Below are positions 50,393 to 59,597 of a stretch of 64,000 nt of DNA, one piece after another (positions within the stretch are counted from its first letter, which is position 1; every line of letters starts with the position of its first letter). The stretch is from positions 248,001-312,000 of the forward strand of contig NZ_JAFCKT010000002.1 of NCBI RefSeq assembly GCF_018129985.1, given 5' to 3'. The translations under genes were made by a program, and so were the position numbers. This stretch comes from Bradyrhizobium sp. SZCCT0148 (lineage in GTDB: Bacteria > Pseudomonadota > Alphaproteobacteria > Rhizobiales > Xanthobacteraceae). The notes below the pieces were generated by a model. That model was not told where the DNA came from and ran no database searches. It saw only the letters and a program-made list of their open reading frames with translations.

Positions 50393-51190
50393 CTACCGCT
50401 TCGACGGATTGGCCATCGGCTTGCGCTGCGCCAGTGCAGCCACCGTCGCGGTGCCGATCGGACCGTGTTCGTCGTAGAGCCAGCATTCGCCGATTGCGAC
50501 GCCGTCGGTGGCGTGATGGTTCACCACCTCGAATCCGATCCAGTTCGTCACCGGCAGGCGGTGCAGATAGATCGTGACGTCGCTGTTGATGTAGCCGAGC
50601 CCGTTGTCGCCGGCATTGGCAAACGGGCTGGCGAAATCGGCACCCGTCGCGACATGGACGAACGGCGTCATCGGCACCCCCGCGACGAGTTCGCGCACCT
50701 CGCTCATCCAGAGCCTTCGCGGACCGAGCGAGCCCATATGGCCAACGATGGGGCGCGTCGTCCATTTGCCGTTCATGCCGAGCCTGGGATCGGTCGGTTT
50801 TAGAATATCGGCCGGCTTCGGCACGTCCCAGTTCGGCGGCGACCAGACGTTGCCGTCAGGATTCTGCGTCTTGCGCAGCAGCTGGCACGAGGCGCGCGCC
50901 ATGCTGACACCGCCGGAGACGAACTCCGCCTCGACCACGCGGATGCGCAACCCGTCGCGCACGAGGCGCGTGGTCACCTCGATCGGCTTGTCGATGGTCG
51001 GCAGCTTGAACATGTCGACGGTCAGCCGCGCCGGCACCAATCCGGGAGCGGAATGGCGCTCCTCGATGGCAAAGCCGAGCAGCCCGACGACGACGCGTCC
51101 GTGCAGCGATTTCGGATCCCACGGACCGTTGGCTGCTTCCGTCGGATGGAATGTGTCACCGTCGCGGGTGAAGAAGGGTGTGTTGGTCAT
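50393..51190 (-). CDS. Thioesterase family protein (double hot-dog, acyl-CoA-like)
   Basis: A 265-residue protein with the organisation of tandem hot-dog acyl-CoA thioesterases: an N-terminal half with GPWDPKSLHGRVVVGLLGFAIEE and LTVDMFKLPTIDKPIEVTTRLVRDG, and a C-terminal half with DVTIYLHRLPVTNWIGFEV and GECWLYDEHGPIGTATVAALAQ. The substrate is unknown. I place the start at the ATG at 51190, which begins MTNTPFFTRDGDTF; the open frame upstream runs through a repeat. No strong Shine-Dalgarno was seen. Confidence 0.82.
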   Translation of the reverse strand: MTNTPFFTRDGDTFHPTEAANGPWDPKSLHGRVVVGLLGFAIEERHSAPGLVPARLTVDMFKLPTIDKPIEVTTRLVRDGLRIRVVEAEFVSGGVSMARASCQLLRKTQNPDGNVWSPPNWDVPKPADILKPTDPRLGMNGKWTTRPIVGHMGSLGPRRLWMSEVRELVAGVPMTPFVHVATGADFASPFANAGDNGLGYINSDVTIYLHRLPVTNWIGFEVVNHHATDGVAIGECWLYDEHGPIGTATVAALAQRKPMANPSKR

Positions 51191-51260
51191 GGCGCGCGAG
51201 ATTGAAGGATCGTGCGGGGAAATCAAGGGTGTGGCGCCGCACTGCGCACGACACACTGCT

Positions 51261-51359
51261 GTCATCGTCGCCAAGGGACGATCCAGTATTCCAGAGGCGG
51301 CAGTTATTGAATCGTGAAACCGCCGCGTACTGGATGCTCCGCCTGCGCGGGGCATGACA
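51261..51359. repeat. Full-length palindromic intergenic repeat, copy 2
   Basis: About 100 bases bounded by GTCATCGTCG and GGGGCATGAC, containing GATCCAGTATTCCA, GGCGGCAGTTATTGAA, CCGCCGCGTACTGG and CCGCCTGCGCGG in the same order as the copy at 49661-49763 and in the same orientation. It separates the thioesterase gene from queG. Confidence 0.8.
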
Positions 51360-51367
51360 GCGGAGAG

Positions 51368-52522
51368 TCAGCAGGCGCGCCATTCCTCGCGCACGCTCTC
51401 ATCGCGCTCGGCGGCGATCGCAGACGGCTTCACCGCCGCGAACTCTTCATTCGACACCAACTGCCGCAGCGCCCACACCGCAGCACCGCGCACCAGCGGA
51501 CTCGGGTCGTCGAGCAATCGCCGTGCCTCCGCCGCCAGTCCCACGTCACCGGAGTTGCCGATCGCAATCAGCACGTTGCGCAAGAAGCGGTCGCGGCCGA
51601 TGCGCTTGACCGGCGACTTCGTGAACAGCGCGCGGAACGCGGCGTCGTCGAGGCGTGCGAGTTCGGCAAGATCCGGCGCCCGCAATTCGCTGCGCGCGGC
51701 GAGCTTGGTCTCGCGTCCCACCTGCGCGAACTTGTTCCAGGGACACGCCGCGAGGCAATCGTCGCAGCCGTAGATGCGGTTGCCGATCGCCCTGCGAAAT
51801 TCGCGAGGGATAGCTCCCTTGTTCTCGATGGTGAGATAGGAAATGCAGCGCCGCGCATCGAGCTTGTAAGGCGCGGGAAATGCCGACGTCGGGCAGATAT
51901 CGAGACAGGCCCGGCACGAGCCGCAATGATCGATCTCGGCATCGTCGCGCGGCAAATCCAGCGTGGTGTAGATGGCGCCGAGAAACAGCCACGAACCGAA
52001 TTCGCGCGAGACCAGATTGGTGTGCTTGCCCTGCCAGCCGAGACCCGCGGTCTGCGCCAGCGGCTTCTCCATCACCGCTGCGGTGTCGACGAACACCTTG
52101 ACGTCCGACGGCGCGGTTGCGACCAGCCAGCGCGCCAGCGCCTTCAGGCGCTTCTTGATGAGATCATGATAGTCGTCGCCCTGCGCATAGACCGAGATCG
52201 CCGCGCGGGTGCGCTGCTCGAGGATCGCGAGCGGATCCTGGTCGGGGCCGTAATTGACGCCGAGCATGATCACCGAGCGCACGTCGGCCCACAGCCCGCG
52301 CGGATCGATGCGACGCTCCGGCTGCGCGGCCAGCCAATCCATGTCGCCATGGCCGCCCGACGCGATGAATTCGAGGAAGTATTGTCCGGCGCTCTCGATC
52401 GTGCCCGGCGCGGTGATGCCGATGCAGTCGAAGCCGAGCGCCCGCGCTTGCTCGTCGAGAGCAGCACGCAGCCCAACAGTGTCGGTGCTGGATCTAGCCA
52501 CCAATATGTCCACGCTCGTCAT
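51368..52522 (-). CDS. queG: Epoxyqueuosine reductase QueG
   Basis: A 384-residue cobalamin-dependent enzyme that makes queuosine from epoxyqueuosine in tRNA. Two ferredoxin-like cluster motifs are present: [17 protein letters not shown] and [14 protein letters not shown], with [12 protein letters not shown] between them. The C-terminal HEAT-like region ([27 protein letters not shown], read in part) follows. The chosen ATG at 52522 lies within a palindromic repeat, so the first few codons come from repeat sequence and the true start could be slightly downstream. Confidence 0.93.
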   Translation of the reverse strand: MTSVDILVARSSTDTVGLRAALDEQARALGFDCIGITAPGTIESAGQYFLEFIASGGHGDMDWLAAQPERRIDPRGLWADVRSVIMLGVNYGPDQDPLAILEQRTRAAISVYAQGDDYHDLIKKRLKALARWLVATAPSDVKVFVDTAAVMEKPLAQTAGLGWQGKHTNLVSREFGSWLFLGAIYTTLDLPRDDAEIDHCGSCRACLDICPTSAFPAPYKLDARRCISYLTIENKGAIPREFRRAIGNRIYGCDDCLAACPWNKFAQVGRETKLAARSELRAPDLAELARLDDAAFRALFTKSPVKRIGRDRFLRNVLIAIGNSGDVGLAAEARRLLDDPSPLVRGAAVWALRQLVSNEEFAAVKPSAIAAERDESVREEWRAC

Positions 52523-52612
52523 GGCCGGGCTTGTCCCGGCCATCCACGATCTTGCTTGGCGTTCATAGAAAGTGAAAGAACGGAGATGCCCGGGACAAGC
52601 CCGGGCATGACG
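52518..52612. repeat. Palindromic intergenic repeat overlapping the queG start
   Basis: GTCATGGCCGGGCTTGTCCC ... GGCCATCCACGA opens the element; GAGATGCCCGGGACAAGC ... GGGCATGACG closes it, so the two halves are inverted relative to each other. The same type occurs at 56478-56567. Its left end overlaps the queG initiation codon. Confidence 0.85.
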
Positions 52613-52619
52613 ACCTTTA

Positions 52620-53312
52620 TCAGAAATCCAGGTCTACATAGGTCCGCGACGCCGGCACGCCGGCCAGCCATTCGCTCAGCAGCGGACGGAACGACGGGCG
52701 GGATTTCACCCGCGCGTACCACGCCTTTGCTGCGTCGTCCTCGCTCCATGGCACGTCGCCCAGATAGTCGATCGCCGAGAGATGCGCCGCGGCGGCGAGA
52801 TCCGCGTAAGTGAGCCGGTCGCCGGCCAGGAAGTTACGGGTCTGCGACAGCCAGCCGATATAGGCCAGATGATAGCGCACATTGGCCTTGGCGGCGCGCA
52901 TCACGTCGGCCGAGGGCGGCCCGCCGCCGTTCTCCTCGCTCATGAAGCGCTTGTAGATGCGCTCGGTGACGAGAGGATGCGAGACCTCCTCGAAGAACTT
53001 TTCGTTGAACCAGGCCATCAGCCGGCGGACCTCGACGCGCTCGGAGATCGTCTCCGGCATCAGGCGCTTGGGCCCCATCTCGGCGCCATAGGCCTCGTCG
53101 ACATATTCGGCGATGATCGCCGCGCCCGGGATCGGCGGCTGCTCGTCATCCACCATCACGGGCGTCGTGCCTGCCGCGTTGAGCAACAGAAACGCCTCGC
53201 GCCGCTCCCAGCTGCGCTCTTCGACCAGCTTGAGGTCGAGCCCGTATTCGCCCGCGATCAGGCGGATGAAACGCGAATGCGGACAGAACGGATGATGAAA
53301 CAGCGTAAACAT
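52620..53312 (-). CDS. Glutathione S-transferase family protein
   Basis: A 230-residue GST. The thioredoxin-fold N domain begins [23 protein letters not shown], with a CPHS motif like those of Cys- or Ser-type GSTs, and contains [26 protein letters not shown] (read in part), the glutathione-contact loop. The helical C domain follows ([25 protein letters not shown]). The substrate is unknown. It lies between queG and the divergent uppP. Confidence 0.92.
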   Translation of the reverse strand: MFTLFHHPFCPHSRFIRLIAGEYGLDLKLVEERSWERREAFLLLNAAGTTPVMVDDEQPPIPGAAIIAEYVDEAYGAEMGPKRLMPETISERVEVRRLMAWFNEKFFEEVSHPLVTERIYKRFMSEENGGGPPSADVMRAAKANVRYHLAYIGWLSQTRNFLAGDRLTYADLAAAAHLSAIDYLGDVPWSEDDAAKAWYARVKSRPSFRPLLSEWLAGVPASRTYVDLDF

Positions 53313-53481
53313 GAAGCCTTTGACTATGTGATGGTGCTTAAGATTCCATCAATGTTTGTGCGGCGCCACACTAGTCCTTCAAAACCGCGAAGCAAGGGCG
53401 TGATTTCGCATTTTGCGATTGCGGCGTAGGGGCGAATAGGCGAGAAGAGCCCCGCTTTTCCAGCCGAAATGGACCGTAAAT

Positions 53482-54288
53482 ATGTCAGACGCAATACGGG
53501 CAGTGATCCTCGGCATCATCGAGGGTGTGACCGAGTTCCTTCCCGTGTCCTCGACCGGCCATCTGCTGCTTGCGGAACGCTTCTTTCATCTCGGCGAAGG
53601 TGCCTTCTGGGATTCGTTTACCGTTCTGATCCAGCTGGGTGCGATCCTCGCGATCGTCGGGCTGTACTTCAAGAAGCTCTGGGACGTCGTGATCGGCTTC
53701 TTCACCGGCGACACCTATTCGCGCCGCTTCGTGGTCGGCGTGCTGGTCGCGTTCCTGCCTGCTGTCATCGTCGGCCTCGTTGCCGGCAAATACATCAAGA
53801 GTGTGCTGTTCAATCCCTGGGTCGTCTGCTTCACGCTGATCGTCGGCGGCGCCATCCTGCTTTGGGTCGACAAGCTCGACCTCAAGCCGCGCGAGCATGA
53901 CGCCACCAAATTTCCGCTGCTGATGTATCTCTATATCGGCATCGCGCAGTGCGTGGCGATGATCCCCGGCGTGTCGCGGTCCGGCGCCAGCATCGTCGCG
54001 GCGATGTTCCTTGGCGCCGACAAGCGCGCGGCGGCGGAGTTCTCGTTCTTCCTCGCCATCCCCACCATGATCGGTGCGTTCGCCTACGACTTCTACAAGA
54101 ACCGCTCCGAGATGACGATGGACCACATGGGCATCGTCGCGATCGGTTTCGTGGTGTCGTTCATCACCGCGATCATCGTGGTCAAGACATTCCTGGAATA
54201 CGTCACCCGGCACGGCTTCGTGGTTTTCGCCTGGTGGCGCGTCATCGTCGGCACCCTCGGCCTGATCGCGCTGGCGCTGGGCCGTTAA
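53482..54288 (+). CDS. uppP: Undecaprenyl-diphosphatase
   Basis: A 268-residue integral membrane enzyme of the BacA/UppP family, recycling undecaprenyl pyrophosphate for cell-wall and polysaccharide synthesis; overproduction gives bacitracin resistance in E. coli. The two catalytic motifs are present: GIIEGVTEFLPVSSTGHLLL and MIPGVSRSGASIVAAMFLG. About eight helices are predicted. The DprE1/DprE2-like pair follows 94 bases downstream on the same strand. Confidence 0.96.
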   Translation: MSDAIRAVILGIIEGVTEFLPVSSTGHLLLAERFFHLGEGAFWDSFTVLIQLGAILAIVGLYFKKLWDVVIGFFTGDTYSRRFVVGVLVAFLPAVIVGLVAGKYIKSVLFNPWVVCFTLIVGGAILLWVDKLDLKPREHDATKFPLLMYLYIGIAQCVAMIPGVSRSGASIVAAMFLGADKRAAAEFSFFLAIPTMIGAFAYDFYKNRSEMTMDHMGIVAIGFVVSFITAIIVVKTFLEYVTRHGFVVFAWWRVIVGTLGLIALALGR

Positions 54289-54382
54289 CTTCGAAACTCG
54301 CTCGCGCTCTCAACGCAATATAAGCTTTTGATCGGTAGTCAGTTTCCCACGCCGGGCGCGCGCCCGGCACAGGAGCTGAGCC

Positions 54383-55708
54383 ATGACCCTCGTCAGCGGC
54401 TGGGGCCGTTTCCCGGTCGTCGATAGCGATGTGCTGCGCCCGCGCTCGTTCGCAGCGGTCGGCGAAGCCGTCTCGGCCGGCAGCGTCGCGCGCGGCAACG
54501 GTCGCGCCTATGGCGATGCCGCGATCGGCGCCACGCGAACCGTGACGATGACTGGGCTCGACCGGGTCAGGTCGTTCGATCCGGCAACCGGTCGCATCCG
54601 TCTCGAAGCCGGCGTTCTGCTCTCGGACCTGATCGACACCTTCGGTCCGCGCGGCTTCCTGCCCTTCGTGGTGCCTGGCACGCGCTTCGTCTCGATCGGC
54701 GGCGCCATTGCGGCCGACGTGCACGGCAAGAACCATCATTCCGAGGGCGGCTTCGGCCGCTACGTCGACAGCATTCTGCTGCGCACCGGGCAGGGCGAGG
54801 TCATCGAGGCCTCGCGCGACGAGAACTCGGACGCCTTCTTCGCGACGGTCGGCGGCATGGGCCTGACCGGCATCATCCTCGAAGCGACGATGCGGCTGCG
54901 GCGGGTCGAGACCGGGTGGATCCGCGAGCGGGTGATCTCCGCGTCCGACCTCGATGCCGCGATGCGCGCACTCGAGGCGGGTGACGCCGCGACCTATTCG
55001 GTGGCGTGGATCGACTGCGTGGCGCGCGGCCGCGATCTCGGCCGCTCGCTGATCTATCTCGGCGAGCATGCGGACAAAGCGGAACTGGCGGAAGGCGCGG
55101 ATGCGTTCCCGGTCGGCAAGGACGCTCGCCTCAGCGTGCCGGTCGACCTGCCGTCGATCGCATTGAACCGAATCAGTGTCCGCGCCTTCAACGAGCTCTA
55201 TTACCGCATGGGCGCCCGCCGCGCCGGCGGCAGCCATGTGGTCTCGCTCTATCCGTACTTCTTTCCGCTCGACAGCATCGGTGACTGGAATCGCATCTAT
55301 GGCAAGCGCGGCTTCCTCCAGCATCAATGCGTGATCCCGCAAGCCGGCGCGAGCGCCGTGCTTGGCGAAATTCTCGATCGCGTTGCCCGGCGCGGCGACG
55401 CCTCCTTCCTCGCGGTGCTCAAGAAGCTCGGCCAGGGCGACGGCATCCTGTCGTTCCCGTTGCCCGGCTACACGCTGGCGCTGGATTTCCCGGTGAAGGG
55501 CGACATCCTGAACTTCCTCGACGAGATCGATCGCCTGGTGGTCGCCGCCGGCGGCCGGCTGTATCTGGCGAAAGACGCGCGCCAGTCGCGCGCGACCTTC
55601 GAGGCCGGCTATCCTGCCCTGCAGCGTTTCAACGCGATCCGCAGGTTGCTCGATCCCGCCGGCAACATCCGATCGAAACTTTCACAGCGTCTGTTCGATG
55701 AGGTCTAG
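54383..55708 (+). CDS. DprE1-like FAD-binding oxidoreductase
   Basis: A 441-residue vanillyl-alcohol-oxidase-fold flavoprotein resembling DprE1, decaprenylphosphoryl-beta-D-ribose 2'-oxidase. FAD-binding signatures: ARGNGRAYGDAAIG, PFVVPGTRFVSIGGAIAADV, HGKNHHSEGGFGRYV. The C-terminal substrate domain is complete (GFLQHQCVIPQ, LYLAKDARQS). In mycobacteria DprE1 and DprE2 epimerise a ribose-lipid to the arabinose donor. The next gene starts three bases after its stop and is DprE2-like. Whether the substrate here is a polyprenyl-ribose is inferred. Confidence 0.88.
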   Translation: MTLVSGWGRFPVVDSDVLRPRSFAAVGEAVSAGSVARGNGRAYGDAAIGATRTVTMTGLDRVRSFDPATGRIRLEAGVLLSDLIDTFGPRGFLPFVVPGTRFVSIGGAIAADVHGKNHHSEGGFGRYVDSILLRTGQGEVIEASRDENSDAFFATVGGMGLTGIILEATMRLRRVETGWIRERVISASDLDAAMRALEAGDAATYSVAWIDCVARGRDLGRSLIYLGEHADKAELAEGADAFPVGKDARLSVPVDLPSIALNRISVRAFNELYYRMGARRAGGSHVVSLYPYFFPLDSIGDWNRIYGKRGFLQHQCVIPQAGASAVLGEILDRVARRGDASFLAVLKKLGQGDGILSFPLPGYTLALDFPVKGDILNFLDEIDRLVVAAGGRLYLAKDARQSRATFEAGYPALQRFNAIRRLLDPAGNIRSKLSQRLFDEV

Positions 55709-55711
55709 GCC

Positions 55712-56452
55712 GTGACGTCACGCAAATCCGTATTGGTGCTCGGTGGCTCCTCCGACATCGGCCGCGCCGCGGCGCGCGCCTTTGCCAAGGTCGGCTACGA
55801 TGTCGCCCTCGCCGGCCGCGACATTGCCGCCCTGGAGCCGGATGCCGCCGATCTGCGCGCGCGTTACAACGTCGAGGTCGGCCTCACCAAATTCGACGTG
55901 CTCGACACCGCCGCGTTCGAAAGCTTTGTCGAAGCTCTTCCCGCGCTGCCTGACGTCGTCGTCTCGATCGTCGGCCTCCTCGGCGTGCAGGCGGATGCCG
56001 AGAGCGACCTCGTCCATGCCACCGCGATCATGCGCTCGAACTACGAGGGGCCCGCGCTGATCCTCGGCCTGTTTGCGGAGAGGTTTCTCGCGCGCGGCAG
56101 CGGCACGATCGTCGGCGTGTCGTCCGTGGCCGGTGATCGTGGCCGTGCCTCGAACTATGTCTACGGCTCGGCCAAGGCGGGCTTCTCCGCCTTCCTCTCC
56201 GGCCTGCGCGCCCGCGCCAGCCGCGGCGGCGTGCATGTCGTGACCGTGAAGCCCGGCTTCGTCCGCACCAGGATGACGGAAGGCATGAAGCTGATCGGTC
56301 CGCTCACCGTCGAAGCGCCGGTGGTCGGCGATGCCATTCTTCGCGCGGTCGAGAACAAGACCGACGTCGTCTATGTCAGCGGCAAATGGCGCCTCGTGAT
56401 GTTGATCATCAAGACGCTGCCGGAAGCGGTGTTCAAGAAGTTGAAGTTTTGA
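55712..56452 (+). CDS. DprE2-like short-chain dehydrogenase
   Basis: A 246-residue SDR. The cofactor loop is LVLGGSSDIGRAAARAFA and the catalytic site is S...YGSAKAG (SSVAGDRGRASNYVYGSAKAG), the sequence most like DprE2, the NADH-dependent 2-keto reductase partner of DprE1. It has PGFVRTRMTEGM downstream and a C-terminal hydrophobic stretch (VMLIIKTLPEAVFKKL) that could touch the membrane. GTG start, three bases after the DprE1-like stop, so the two are probably one operon. Confidence 0.88.
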   Translation: MTSRKSVLVLGGSSDIGRAAARAFAKVGYDVALAGRDIAALEPDAADLRARYNVEVGLTKFDVLDTAAFESFVEALPALPDVVVSIVGLLGVQADAESDLVHATAIMRSNYEGPALILGLFAERFLARGSGTIVGVSSVAGDRGRASNYVYGSAKAGFSAFLSGLRARASRGGVHVVTVKPGFVRTRMTEGMKLIGPLTVEAPVVGDAILRAVENKTDVVYVSGKWRLVMLIIKTLPEAVFKKLKF

Positions 56453-56477
56453 AGTTCTTGCGGCTTGCACACAGTCT

Positions 56478-56567
56478 CGTCATGCCCGGTCTTGTGCCGG
56501 GCATCCACGTTCTTGGCATCCGCGTTTAGCAGAGACGTGGATGGCCGGGTCAAGCCTGGCCATGACG
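56478..56567. repeat. Palindromic intergenic repeat (GTCATGCCCGG type)
   Basis: CGTCATGCCCGGTCTTG ... CCGGGCATCCACG faces CGTGGATGGCCGGGTC ... GGCCATGACG, with an inner AGCAGAG spacer. It matches the family of the repeat at 52518-52612. It lies between convergent genes. Confidence 0.85.
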
Positions 56568-56584
56568 GCGGAGAGAGTGGTGCC

Positions 56585-57550
56585 TCACACGCCCATCCGC
56601 TGGAACTGGCCCTGGGGGCGGAAACGCCAGAGATATTGCGGGGCGATCGCTTCCAGCGAATCGGGGGTGATGCCGAGCCCTTCCAGCGTGAGCCCGGCAG
56701 CCTTCGCCGCATCCGACACCACATTGTCGCGCGCGAGCAGCGTGACCTGGTCGGGCGTCAGCTTGAACGCGCCCGGCGCGAACTGCAGGAAAGCGGCCTT
56801 AAAGCGGGCGAGGCCGAACGGCAGCGGGATCAGCATCCGCTCGCGGTCGGTAATCTCGAGGATGGCCTCAATGATCTCGCGCATGGTCAGCACTTCCGCG
56901 CCGCCGAGCTCGTAGGTCGCGCCCGCCTTGGCCTTGCCGTCCACGGCGTCCGCGATCGCGGTGGCGACGTCGCCGACATAGACCGGCTGCATCTTGGTCT
57001 CGCCGCCGATCAGGGGCAGCACCGGCGACATCCGGGCCAGCGCGGCGAAGCGGTTGGTGAACTGGTCCTCGGGCCCGAAAATCACGGAGGGACGGAAGAT
57101 CGTGGCCGAGGGCACGGCAGCCAATACCGCGGCTTCGCCGGCGGCCTTGGCCCTGGCGTAGCGCGAGGGCGATTCGGCGTCGGCCCCGATCGCCGAAACA
57201 TGCACCATCCGGGCGCCAACGGCCGCGGCCGCCTTGGCGACCGTCTCGGCGCCCTTGGCCTGGACGGCGTCGAAGCTCTGCGCGCCGCCCTCGGCGAGGA
57301 TGCCCACCAGATTGATCACCACATCCGAATCACGCACCGCCGCCGCGACCGAGGCCGGATAGCGCAAGTTGGCCTGCACGGTGTGGACCTGCCCGACCTT
57401 GCCGGAGGGCTGGAGGTATCCGGCCAGTTCCGGCCGCCGCACGGCGGCCCGGACCCGGTAGTCCCGCCGGCACAGCGCGCGGACGACGTTCCGGCCCAAA
57501 AACCCCGATCCGCCGAAAACCGTGACGAGAGTTTCCAGATTCGATGCCAT
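56585..57550 (-). CDS. NDUFA9-like NAD(P)-binding protein of complex I family
   Basis: A 321-residue atypical SDR of the NDUFA9 family, named for a mitochondrial complex I accessory subunit. N-terminal LVTVFGGSGFLGRNVVRALCRR binds the dinucleotide; VVINLVGILAEGGAQSF and VHVSAIGADAESPSRYARAKA follow, then FRPSVIFGPEDQFTNRFA. The catalytic Tyr-Lys pair lies in RYARAKA. Its role in bacteria is not settled. I start at the ATG at 57550 (MASNLETLVTVFGGSG); the longer frame is upstream. It is the last chromosomal-type gene before the tRNA. Confidence 0.9.
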   Translation of the reverse strand: MASNLETLVTVFGGSGFLGRNVVRALCRRDYRVRAAVRRPELAGYLQPSGKVGQVHTVQANLRYPASVAAAVRDSDVVINLVGILAEGGAQSFDAVQAKGAETVAKAAAAVGARMVHVSAIGADAESPSRYARAKAAGEAAVLAAVPSATIFRPSVIFGPEDQFTNRFAALARMSPVLPLIGGETKMQPVYVGDVATAIADAVDGKAKAGATYELGGAEVLTMREIIEAILEITDRERMLIPLPFGLARFKAAFLQFAPGAFKLTPDQVTLLARDNVVSDAAKAAGLTLEGLGITPDSLEAIAPQYLWRFRPQGQFQRMGV

Positions 57551-57699
57551 GGGAGCCGTTCCTGCGGAAAAGAGTGCGTATGTCAGGCTTGTATCGGGCC
57601 GGTTTGCGATGCGCAATCGGCATCCCGACCGGGCTTGAAGCATGAATTGACAACGGCGTCACCGAACCGTAGTAACCGCCTCCGTGCCCCAAACGGCAT

Positions 57700-57786
<87 letters not shown>

Positions 57787-57850
57787 AGGTCTTGGTAACG
57801 CCTTGATCTTCCGACAAGTCCTTGAGAACTGATTGTTTTCGGTCGCCCGT

Positions 57851-57873
57851 TGGTACAAACGGGTGGTACAAAT
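57851..57873 (+). repeat. Direct repeats just before the integrase start
   Basis: TGGTACAAA occurs at 57851-57859 and again at 57864-57872, 13 bases apart (TGGTACAAACGGG then TGGTACAAATGG). The second copy ends at the integrase ATG. They could be arm-type integrase or excisionase sites, or could bind a regulator. Confidence 0.45.
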
Positions 57874-59461
57874 GGTTCTCTCGATGTCTCGACCTTGGAA
57901 GCACCCAGTCACGGGTGTGTACTATTTCCGCAAGATCGTTCCTGCTGGCGTCCGGGCGTTGGTCGGCAAGCGCGAGTGGAAGATTTCTCTCGCGACCAAA
58001 GACCCTGATGAGGCTCGCAGCAAACACGCTGTCGAAGCGGTGCGTGTCTCGCAGGAATTGACCGTCCTGCGTCTGCGGCTCGCTGCGCTATCCGCTCCTC
58101 CGCTGCCCGAACTCGATGCGGAGACCATCAAGCGGGTTGGGGATGCCTACTATGTCCACCTTCTGGAGGAGGACGAGGAACGGCGGGTTGAGGGCTTCCG
58201 AACGCCAGAGCGCATCCCCTACGATCCCACGCCCACCTTTGAAGAATACGTCGCCGACGGTGCCGAATTGCTGGCCATCGACCGGGACGGTCATGCGAGG
58301 GGCGAGGTGGGTGCTTTCTATATGGGCGAGGTTGATGAGGTTTTGTCGTGGGATGGTTTCGACATCAGGCTTGATCCTGCCTCACCTAGCCGCAAGCGGG
58401 TCGCTCGCGAACTCCAAGCCGCCGCCATCCGCGCTGCCAAGGCCAAGGAGGAACGCCACAAGGGCGAGCCGATAGCGACACCGGCCTATCCGCCGCCGTT
58501 GCAGAAGCCCGCCCCGGCTGGCTCTCTCATTGCGACTCAACCTCTGCTGACGCTGTTCGCAGATTGGTGGCGAGAGGCAAAGGCGACAGGTCGCAAGGCC
58601 AGCACCCACGACAACTACCGCAACACCATGAACACCTTCATCGCGTTTCTCGGCCACGATGATGCAGCGAAGGTCACGGAGGATGATGTCATCCGCTTCA
58701 AGGATCATCGTCTGTCCGTCGTTTCTGCGAAGACGGTCAAGGACGGCGATCTGGCGGCGCTCAAGTCCGTTCTGGGATGGGGCAAGGCCAACCGCCGCTT
58801 GGTTCTAAACGCAGCCGAAGGGATCACGCTCAAGCTCGGAAAGCGCCCGCAGCTGCGTCCGAAGGGTTTCACAGCCGATGAGGCTCGTGATCTGCTCAAA
58901 GCTGCTGACAACTGCCCGCAGAACCCACGGGAAAGGTCCAAGCTGTATCTGTCCAAGCGTTGGATACCTTGGCTCTGCGCCTACACCGGCGCTCGCGTCG
59001 GGGAAATGATCCAGCTTCGCAAGCAGGATGTTCGGTTTGAGGATGGCCACTACGTTGCCACCATCACGCCAGAAGCCGGAACTGAGAAGAACAACCTCGC
59101 GCGGGATGTCGTTCTCCATCCTCATCTCATCGAGAAGGGTTTCCCGGACCTGTTGGCATCGTCGCAGGGCGGCTATCTCTTCATCGACCCGACAGACTCC
59201 GCCCGCATCCTGAACACGCTCAAGAGCCGCAGAAACGATCTGGCCGAGTTCGCGAGAGAGACCATCACCGACACGCGGGTGAAACCTAACCACGGTTGGC
59301 GACACCGGCACACGACAGTGTGGCTGGAAGCTGGTCTCTCGGATCGTGTGAAGGACTACATTCAGGGTCGCCCGCCCAAGACAGTAGGCGATACCTACGG
59401 CGACGTGACGATCAAGGCTCAGATCGTAAACCTCGCCAGCTTTCCGCAACAGGGGGTCTGA
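57872..59461 (+). CDS. Tyrosine-type site-specific integrase
   Basis: A 529-residue integrase. An N-terminal DUF6538-like arm-binding domain (WKHPVTGVYYFRKIVPAGVRAL, read in part) precedes a core-binding SAM-like domain (about 230-320) and the catalytic domain. Active-site residues are visible: Arg in YTGARVGEMIQL, His-x-x-Arg in HGWRHRHTT, and the Tyr nucleophile in VGDTYGDV. ATG at 57872; a TTG 13 codons earlier (57833) is in frame but less likely. It begins 86 bases after the tRNA and converges on the primase-like gene. Confidence 0.92.
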   Translation: MVLSMSRPWKHPVTGVYYFRKIVPAGVRALVGKREWKISLATKDPDEARSKHAVEAVRVSQELTVLRLRLAALSAPPLPELDAETIKRVGDAYYVHLLEEDEERRVEGFRTPERIPYDPTPTFEEYVADGAELLAIDRDGHARGEVGAFYMGEVDEVLSWDGFDIRLDPASPSRKRVARELQAAAIRAAKAKEERHKGEPIATPAYPPPLQKPAPAGSLIATQPLLTLFADWWREAKATGRKASTHDNYRNTMNTFIAFLGHDDAAKVTEDDVIRFKDHRLSVVSAKTVKDGDLAALKSVLGWGKANRRLVLNAAEGITLKLGKRPQLRPKGFTADEARDLLKAADNCPQNPRERSKLYLSKRWIPWLCAYTGARVGEMIQLRKQDVRFEDGHYVATITPEAGTEKNNLARDVVLHPHLIEKGFPDLLASSQGGYLFIDPTDSARILNTLKSRRNDLAEFARETITDTRVKPNHGWRHRHTTVWLEAGLSDRVKDYIQGRPPKTVGDTYGDVTIKAQIVNLASFPQQGV

Positions 59462-59464
59462 TAC

Positions 59465-59546
59465 TGTCGATTTGGTCGGGCATCTACCCGGCCAGCGATC
59501 TTCCCGACCAGCGAGCCGGGCGGCGCTTTTCCCGATAAAATCGACA
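59465..59546. terminator. Large inverted repeat between integrase and primase-like gene
   Basis: TGTCGATTTGGTCGGG (59465-59480) and CCCGATAAAATCGACA (59531-59546) pair at 14 of 16 positions. An inner CCCGGC/GCCGGG stem (about 59487-59492 and 59515-59520) could form as well. A short TTTT follows on the plus strand. It starts three bases after the integrase stop, between convergent genes, and may terminate from both sides or act in recombination. Confidence 0.6.
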
Positions 59547-59597
59547 TTTTGCGATGTTGGCCGGGATGACCGAGTACCTTGAGAAAAGTCTCCCTGC

